DNA of 44,409 nt from Faecalispora jeddahensis. GTDB taxonomy: Bacteria; Bacillota; Clostridia; Oscillospirales; Acutalibacteraceae. The translations under genes and the position numbers were made by a program. The notes below the pieces were generated by a model that made no database searches, was not told where the DNA came from, and saw only the letters and a program-made list of their open reading frames with translations. Position 1 is the stretch's first letter, and each line of letters opens with the position of its first letter. This document shows, one piece after another, positions 40,148-44,409 of this stretch. The stretch spans positions 1-44,409 of the forward strand of contig NZ_CBYL010000031.1 of NCBI RefSeq assembly GCF_000577335.1, written 5' to 3'.

Positions 40148-40857
40148 AAATACTTGCCATAGATTCCACCGCCGTTGCGGCTTCCGCCGCGGTGCTGGAG
40201 GATGACCGCCTGCTGGGGGAATTTTTTATTCATACCAGCCTTACCCACAGCCAGACGCTGATGCCGATGGTGCAGCAGGTGCTGGAGTGTGTGGGCATTT
40301 CTGTCGAAGACATTGATTTATTCGCGGCGGCGGCCGGGCCCGGTTCGTTCACCGGTGTGCGCATCGGCGTGGCCAGCATCAAGGGAATGGCGATGGCCGG
40401 GGGAAAGCCGTGCGTCGGCGTTTCCACTCTGGAGGCAATGGCCTATAATCTTGCCCTGCCGGGGGCCACGGTCTGCGCGGTGATGGATGCACGGCGCGGG
40501 CAGGTTTACAACGCCGTGTTCCGTTTGGGGCAGGATGGTTTCGAGCGCCTGATGCCGGATCGCGCGATTTCGGTGGAGGCGCTCAGCGAAGAATGTAAAA
40601 ATTATAGCCGGCCTTTATTTCTTGTTGGAGATGGGGCAAAACTGTGCTATAATACGAACGGGTTTCAGGAGCTTTCTGCTGTTCTGCCGCCGGAACCGTC
40701 GCTGTATCAGCGGGCGTTCGGGGTGGGAAAAGCAGCCTTTGGCGCCTGGCAGCGAGGCGAAGCAGTACCTGCTTCTGAGCTGCTGCCCGTATACCTGCGC
40801 CTGCCTCAGGCAGAGCGGGAACTCAAAAAACGGCAGGAAAATCAAAAGGAGGGCTAA
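40144..40857 (+). CDS. tsaB: tRNA threonylcarbamoyladenosine biosynthesis protein TsaB
   Basis: A 237-residue ASKHA-fold protein, opening MKILAIDSTAVAASAAVLED, with the family-defining FAAAAGPGSFTGVRIGVASIKGMAMA and a VMDARRGQVYNAVF segment. TsaB is a scaffold partner of TsaD in the t6A pathway. It starts inside tsaE (ATGA overlap) and is followed after 2 bases by rpiB. No tsaD (or rimI) follows here, unlike in many Firmicutes. Confidence 0.94.
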   Translation: MKILAIDSTAVAASAAVLEDDRLLGEFFIHTSLTHSQTLMPMVQQVLECVGISVEDIDLFAAAAGPGSFTGVRIGVASIKGMAMAGGKPCVGVSTLEAMAYNLALPGATVCAVMDARRGQVYNAVFRLGQDGFERLMPDRAISVEALSEECKNYSRPLFLVGDGAKLCYNTNGFQELSAVLPPEPSLYQRAFGVGKAAFGAWQRGEAVPASELLPVYLRLPQAERELKKRQENQKEG

Positions 40858-40859
40858 GC

Positions 40860-41306
40860 ATGGTAGTACTGGGAGCGGATCACGGCGGATTTTGTCTGAA
40901 AGAAGCGGTAAAAGCCTATTTGGAGAAAAACTCCATTCCGTATCACGATTATGGCTGCTACAGTGAAGAATCGGTAGATTATGCGCTGTTTGCTTCTAAG
41001 GTGGCTTACGATGTGGCCGAAGGAAGAGCAGAGAAGGGAATTCTGTGCTGCGGCACTGGAATTGGAATTTCGATCGCAGCCAATAAGGTAAAGGGAATCC
41101 GTGCGGCGGTATGCACAAACGAGTTCTGTGCAGAGGCCACCCGCCGGCATAATGACGCCAACATTCTGTGCATGGGCGGCCGCGTGATCGATGAGGAAAT
41201 GGCGGTCAAGCTGACCAAGATTTTTCTCGAAACCCCATTTGACGGCGGACGGCATGCAAGAAGAATTGCGCAGATCAAAGAAATTGAAGACGGAGAAAAG
41301 CTGTAA
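40860..41306 (+). CDS. rpiB: Ribose-5-phosphate isomerase B
   Basis: A 148-residue RpiB/LacAB-family sugar-phosphate isomerase. D7-H8 in GADHGG, the catalytic cysteine in CCGTGIGISIAANK (C64) and the RRHNDANILCMGGRVI segment are present. It interconverts ribose-5-phosphate and ribulose-5-phosphate and feeds PRPP synthesis, which fits its place before upp. GGAGGG overlaps the tsaB stop. Confidence 0.95.
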   Translation: MVVLGADHGGFCLKEAVKAYLEKNSIPYHDYGCYSEESVDYALFASKVAYDVAEGRAEKGILCCGTGIGISIAANKVKGIRAAVCTNEFCAEATRRHNDANILCMGGRVIDEEMAVKLTKIFLETPFDGGRHARRIAQIKEIEDGEKL

Positions 41307-41318
41307 AGGAGTAAACGG

Positions 41319-41951
41319 ATGGAACATCAGGTTTTTGAAATGACACACCCCCTCATTCAGCACAAGCTGACTTTTTTGAGGGATAAGAACACAGGCTCTA
41401 AGGAGTTCCGCAGCTTGGTAGGCGAAATTGCCATGCTGATGTGCTACGAGGCCACACGAGACCTTCCTCTGGAAGAAACACAGGTGGAAACGCCGGTCGC
41501 AATGGCTACCACAAAGGTGCTGTCCGGCCGCAAGCTGGCATTCGTGCCGATTCTGCGCGCGGGCCTTGGCATGGTGGACGCCGTGCTTGAGCTGGTACCC
41601 GCCGCGAAGGTAGGTCATATCGGTCTGTACCGCGACCACGAGACCCTGCAGCCGGTGGAATATTACAGCAAGCTTCCGCAGGATACCAATGAGCGCGACG
41701 TGATTGTGCTCGACCCGATGCTGGCTACCGGCGGTTCCGCTGTGGATGCGATCAATATCATCAAGCGCAGCCATCCAAAGAGCATTAAATTCATGTGCGT
41801 CATCGCAGCGCCCGAGGGCGTTGAGGCTCTGAGCAAGGCTCACCCTGATGTGCCGATTTACTGTGCACATATTGACGATCATCTGAATGAATCCGGATAT
41901 ATCGTTCCCGGCCTTGGCGACGCGGGCGACCGGATTTTCGGCACCCTGTAA
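41319..41951 (+). CDS. upp: Uracil phosphoribosyltransferase
   Basis: A 210-residue UPRT that makes UMP from uracil and PRPP. Recognised by [39 protein letters not shown], the PRPP loop [15 protein letters not shown] and the uracil-binding [16 protein letters not shown] end. The rpiB-upp order is common in Firmicutes and makes a small nucleotide-salvage unit. AAAGGAG precedes the ATG. Confidence 0.97.
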   Translation: MEHQVFEMTHPLIQHKLTFLRDKNTGSKEFRSLVGEIAMLMCYEATRDLPLEETQVETPVAMATTKVLSGRKLAFVPILRAGLGMVDAVLELVPAAKVGHIGLYRDHETLQPVEYYSKLPQDTNERDVIVLDPMLATGGSAVDAINIIKRSHPKSIKFMCVIAAPEGVEALSKAHPDVPIYCAHIDDHLNESGYIVPGLGDAGDRIFGTL

Positions 41952-42024
41952 CACAAAGCGCCGGGCTGCCGTGCCCGGCCCCCCGTTCGGGCCGGTGCTC
42001 CGCGGCAGATTGTGCGTAAAAGAC

Positions 42025-42086
42025 AAAAAGAGATTCTCCCTAAGGAGCGGTGATTTCCACCGGCTTTAGGAAGAATCTCTTTTTTT
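42025..42086. terminator. Terminator between upp and the convergent XRE gene
   Basis: AAAAAGAGATTCT (42025-42037) pairs with AGAATCTCTTTTT (42072-42084), with a CCTAA/TTTAGG continuation and an inner GGTG/CACC stem. A T run follows on the plus strand and an A run precedes, so it can work in both directions. Confidence 0.88.
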
Positions 42087-42537
42087 ATGTGGCCGGTTTT
42101 TTCCCGTTCCGGCTTTTGTACTCCTGATACAGAATATCCTTCAGAATCAGGAATGTGTCCATTTCGCTCAGGCCGAACTGCTCTTGGCAGCGGCCGCACA
42201 GAGCCGCAATCTGTTCCCGGTAAGCCCTGATCCCATTGAATCCCTGATAGGAGGCCAAAATGGGGTATTTCTGGCTCCAGGCTGCGGTCCAGTCGATTTC
42301 GTCCGCCGCGCTGTCCATGCTGGTCAAATCCCCGCCCACTGTGTTTCCGCTGATCAGCTGATCATAGCTGACACGGTACAGCTCACAGAGGAGCTTTGCC
42401 TTGGTCAGATCGGGAACTGTCTGGTCGGTTTCCCATTTGCTCACGGTTTGTCTGGAAACATTCAGCTGATCTGCCGCCTCTTCCTGCGACAGACCCGCTT
42501 TTTTGCGCAATTCCAGAAGTTTTTTTCCCAAAGACAT
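42085..42537 (-). CDS. XRE-family transcriptional regulator
   Basis: A 150-residue protein with an N-terminal helix-turn-helix (residues 4-58; LSQEEAADQLNVSRQTVSKWETDQTVPDLTKA) and a C-terminal part of about 85 residues without a recognised family. The C-terminal part contains a CGRCQEQFG stretch (two cysteines three apart) and could be a sensing or dimer domain. AAAGGGGGCGG precedes the ATG. An inverted repeat 26 bases upstream is a likely operator for self-control. Targets unknown. Confidence 0.88.
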   Translation of the reverse strand: MSLGKKLLELRKKAGLSQEEAADQLNVSRQTVSKWETDQTVPDLTKAKLLCELYRVSYDQLISGNTVGGDLTSMDSAADEIDWTAAWSQKYPILASYQGFNGIRAYREQIAALCGRCQEQFGLSEMDTFLILKDILYQEYKSRNGKKPAT

Positions 42538-42562
42538 TCTTTTACCGCCCCCTTTGGTTTAT

Positions 42563-42580
42563 TAAGTAGTCTTGTACTTA
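42563..42580 (-). promoter_or_regulatory. Candidate operator of the XRE regulator
   Basis: TAAGTA (42563-42568) and TACTTA (42575-42580) are perfect inverted half-sites around GTCTTG. They lie between a -10-like TATCAT (plus-strand ATGATA near 42584) and the regulator's ribosome site, a normal place for autorepression. Confidence 0.45.
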
Positions 42581-42660
42581 CTTATGATAAGGGATGCGGG
42601 AAAGGCTTTCTACCAACAAAAGCTGGAAATCTGTCAACCAAACGTAACATTTTCGGTTTT

Positions 42661-43554
42661 TTACAATCGCTTGACAAAATTGCCGCTGATATCCAACCGG
42701 TCGTTGATGATGATAAAGGCCTGGGGGTCGATATCCCGGACAATCCGCTTCATGCGGTTGATCTCAAATTTAGAAACCACCGTCATAAAGATATACGACT
42801 GCTCGTGTGTGTAAGCGCCATAGCCCTGCCAGCAGGTAACGCCGCGGTGCAGAAGCTGAACGATGGTATCGGCTACCTCGGGATGCCTCGTAAAGATCAT
42901 AGCACTCGATTTTATGTTCTGATAATGGGTTCTGTCCACCACCAGAGAGGTTGCGGCAGAGAAAATAACAGAGTACACCACCACTTCCACGTCAAAACGG
43001 AAGAGGCAGTACAAAAATACAATGCTGCTGACAGAAATGCCAAGCTTGCCGACGCTCATGTCAGGGAATTTTTTGGTGCAGTACACGCCGATGATGTCAG
43101 TTCCGCCGCCGGAGCCGCCGGAGCGCAGGGTCAGACCGATGCCGGAACCCGCGATCAGTCCGCCGATGACGCAGGCTGTCAGGTAATCGTCAATGATCGG
43201 AGCACTCGGAACCGGAATGATCGTCATCGCCATCGACTGGCTTGCGACGGTCAGTACGGTTTTCAGGAAAAATGTACGGCTGATTTCACGGTAGGCGAGC
43301 AGCAGAAGGGGAATGTTCAGAACCAGCATCATCACGCCGGCCAGATTGAAGGTTTGAGGAATATTCAGGTGCAAAACATTGATTGCAAGATCGGAGAGAA
43401 CCTGCGCGATGCCGATGAACCCGCCGTTGTACAGCTTGAGCGGAACAATGACGGTATTCAGGTTCGCGGCGCAGATGATCCCCCCTAAAACAGAGAAAAG
43501 GTAGCTTGGCAGCATTTGCAGGTGTTCTTTATGCAGTATGTGCGATTTTTGCAT
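42661..43554 (-). CDS. YitT family membrane protein (DUF161/DUF2179)
   Basis: A 297-residue protein with about five or six membrane helices carrying the family patterns SVLGGIICAANLNTVIVPLKLYNGG and LTLRSGGSGGGTDIIGVY, and a cytosolic DUF2179 domain at the C-terminus (about residues 215-290, TRHPEVADTIVQLLHRGVT, KRIVRDIDPQAFIIIND). Function unproven in most species. The start is ATG 43554 behind AGGGGGATCG. An earlier in-frame ATG at 43587 lies inside the -10 box of the promoter and so cannot be used by that transcript. Confidence 0.92.
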   Translation of the reverse strand: MQKSHILHKEHLQMLPSYLFSVLGGIICAANLNTVIVPLKLYNGGFIGIAQVLSDLAINVLHLNIPQTFNLAGVMMLVLNIPLLLLAYREISRTFFLKTVLTVASQSMAMTIIPVPSAPIIDDYLTACVIGGLIAGSGIGLTLRSGGSGGGTDIIGVYCTKKFPDMSVGKLGISVSSIVFLYCLFRFDVEVVVYSVIFSAATSLVVDRTHYQNIKSSAMIFTRHPEVADTIVQLLHRGVTCWQGYGAYTHEQSYIFMTVVSKFEINRMKRIVRDIDPQAFIIINDRLDISGNFVKRL

Positions 43555-43585
43555 GGACGATCCCCCTGATTCTATATCTATTTTC

Positions 43586-43613
43586 ATTATATCGAGCGGG
43601 AAAAAGAAGTCAA
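43586..43613 (-). promoter_or_regulatory. Promoter of the YitT gene
   Basis: On the minus strand TTGACT, 16 bases, TATAAT (plus-strand AGTCAA 43608-43613 and ATTATA 43586-43591). It places the mRNA start near 43580 and decides the start codon of the gene. Confidence 0.82.
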
Positions 43614-43690
43614 GCGAAGAACTGCGTAACTAAAAAATAACTTTTTATTCAAAATTTTATAAAGTAAGTTTTGGAATACGGAAAAAAATA

Positions 43691-43719
43691 TTTTACTTTT
43701 GAAAAAAGTGTGGTATAGT
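43691..43719 (+). promoter_or_regulatory. Promoter of the zinc-phospholipase-like gene
   Basis: TATAGT (43714-43719) with TGG before it (extended -10) and a weak -35 TTTTAC (43691-43696) at 17 bases. Confidence 0.6.
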
Positions 43720-43766
43720 GAATGACAGTGTTCCTGATTTATTGAAAAAGGAGTGGAAGTCCCGGG

Positions 43767-44342
43767 ATGAATAGTCCGAATCATGTGCTAATCGGACTGG
43801 TTGTATATGAGTATGTAGCTGAAAAATATGGTGTTCGGCTGGACAGAGCCAGCTTCCTAAAGGGAAATACCAGCCCGGATCATTCTCTTTCTTTCCTCAG
43901 GCCGCATCGCATGCGCTATTGCAAGGATATGGTCAAGAGAAAGATCGGCCGCACCTGCCGCCTGGAATGGCAGGATAAGAATCGGCAGCTGTCCAAAAAA
44001 CTGGGAGTTTTGTGCCACTACTATTCCGATTTCCTCTGCCTGGCGCACAGCTCTGAATTTGACGGCACTCTTTCAGAGCATATTCAATACGAGCAGGATC
44101 TGTTGTTCTACATGGGCAATCATATGGAATATTTCAAAGGCCTTGATTATGTGCCTGAAATAGAGGTTCCCTTGACAGTACAGGAAATTTATAAACATAT
44201 GCACGATCGCGTTCATCAAAAATACGAGCTTGGGCAGGACTTTGAAACCGAACTGTTCTTTGCGATTCGATCCTGCATTGAGCTGGTGCTGTACGTGTTT
44301 TATCATGGCCGCTGTGTGGCCGAGCCGGCGGTGCAGCGATAA
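43767..44342 (+). CDS. Zinc-dependent phospholipase C-like protein
   Basis: A 191-residue soluble protein without a signal peptide. Possible zinc ligands are arranged as in the PF00882-like family: H6, D38-H39 in GNTSPDHSLS, H84 and D88 in LCHYYSDFLCLAHSSEF, H94, and H105 with E109 in HIQYEQ. Clostridial genomes often carry such short cytosolic relatives, and their substrates are unknown. AAAAAGGAG lies 13 bases before the ATG, a little far. The gene has its own promoter and terminator. Confidence 0.78.
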   Translation: MNSPNHVLIGLVVYEYVAEKYGVRLDRASFLKGNTSPDHSLSFLRPHRMRYCKDMVKRKIGRTCRLEWQDKNRQLSKKLGVLCHYYSDFLCLAHSSEFDGTLSEHIQYEQDLLFYMGNHMEYFKGLDYVPEIEVPLTVQEIYKHMHDRVHQKYELGQDFETELFFAIRSCIELVLYVFYHGRCVAEPAVQR

Positions 44343-44375
44343 CGTTCTTTTCTATTTAAATAAGCGTGATTTTTA

Positions 44376-44405
44376 GGGTATGCGGCGCTGTCGCATACCC
44401 TTTTT
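44376..44405 (+). terminator. Terminator after the phospholipase-like gene
   Basis: GGGTATGCG (44376-44384) pairs perfectly with CGCATACCC (44392-44400), followed by five T residues. Confidence 0.92.
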
Positions 44406-44409
44406 ATTT

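Noticed and set aside
1-44409. CRISPR arrays, insertion sequences, prophage or integrase genes
   Set aside because: No regularly spaced direct repeats, transposase or integrase motifs were seen in any part of the window.

Overview
The window is a gene-dense chromosomal segment of moderate to slightly high GC from an anaerobic, motile, Gram-positive-type bacterium, most likely a member of the Clostridia and probably the Oscillospirales/Ruminococcaceae side. The basis is gene content and order: the clostridial flagellar order fliY-cheY-fliO-P-Q-R-flhB-flhA-sigma28-flgF/G, CheC/CheD, FapA (DUF342), DnaD/DnaI-type primosome genes, strong AGGAGG ribosome binding sites, and frequent GTG/TTG starts. 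The genus is inference only.

Layout. (1) 1-11730, plus strand: the end of a flagellar and chemotaxis operon, covering the switch protein, CheY, the FliO/P/Q/R/FlhB/FlhA export gate, sigma-28, two rod/hook-type proteins, FapA, CheC and CheD, closed by a strong terminator. flhF, flhG and the cheA/W/B group found here in relatives are absent. (2) 11781-15374, minus strand: rpsF-ssb-rpsR with a structured leader and a consensus promoter, galU, and a RING-finger/DUF2628 membrane protein. (3) 15541-22926, plus strand: prfB followed closely by a surface-polysaccharide cluster of flippase, membrane-anchored leucine-rich-repeat protein, Wzy-like polymerase and two GT4 glycosyltransferases. The last four are coupled by 4-base ATGA overlaps. 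(4) 22930-28837, minus strand: a PEBP protein with a CAT-like acyltransferase, a DUF2207 secreted/membrane protein, a DUF5071-like protein, and the primosome pair dnaD-dnaI. (5) 29307-36528: tRNA-Gly(GCC), an isoprenylcysteine-methyltransferase-like protein, an EamA transporter (minus), BipA/TypA, an exonuclease with an added zinc ribbon, a laccase-domain (PgeF) protein and a radical SAM enzyme. (6) 36540-38260: an AT-richer stretch with a small exported protein that lacks a normal start codon, and a TraX-like membrane protein. (7) 38279-44409: a SEDS protein (minus), tsaE-tsaB-rpiB-upp, an XRE regulator (minus), a YitT protein (minus), and a zinc-phospholipase-C-like protein.

For follow-up, the main points are two families of dispersed hairpin elements in intergenic DNA, each in the same orientation as the gene downstream (A: 8586, 34623, perhaps 39560; B: 14172, 24211, 29051, 31464). 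Two B copies begin just after a -10-like hexamer, so they would form a hairpin near the mRNA 5' end. Other points are the LRR protein built into the polysaccharide operon and the exported-protein gene that appears to start with ATA. All functional statements come from reading sequence and recalling families; no searches were run.
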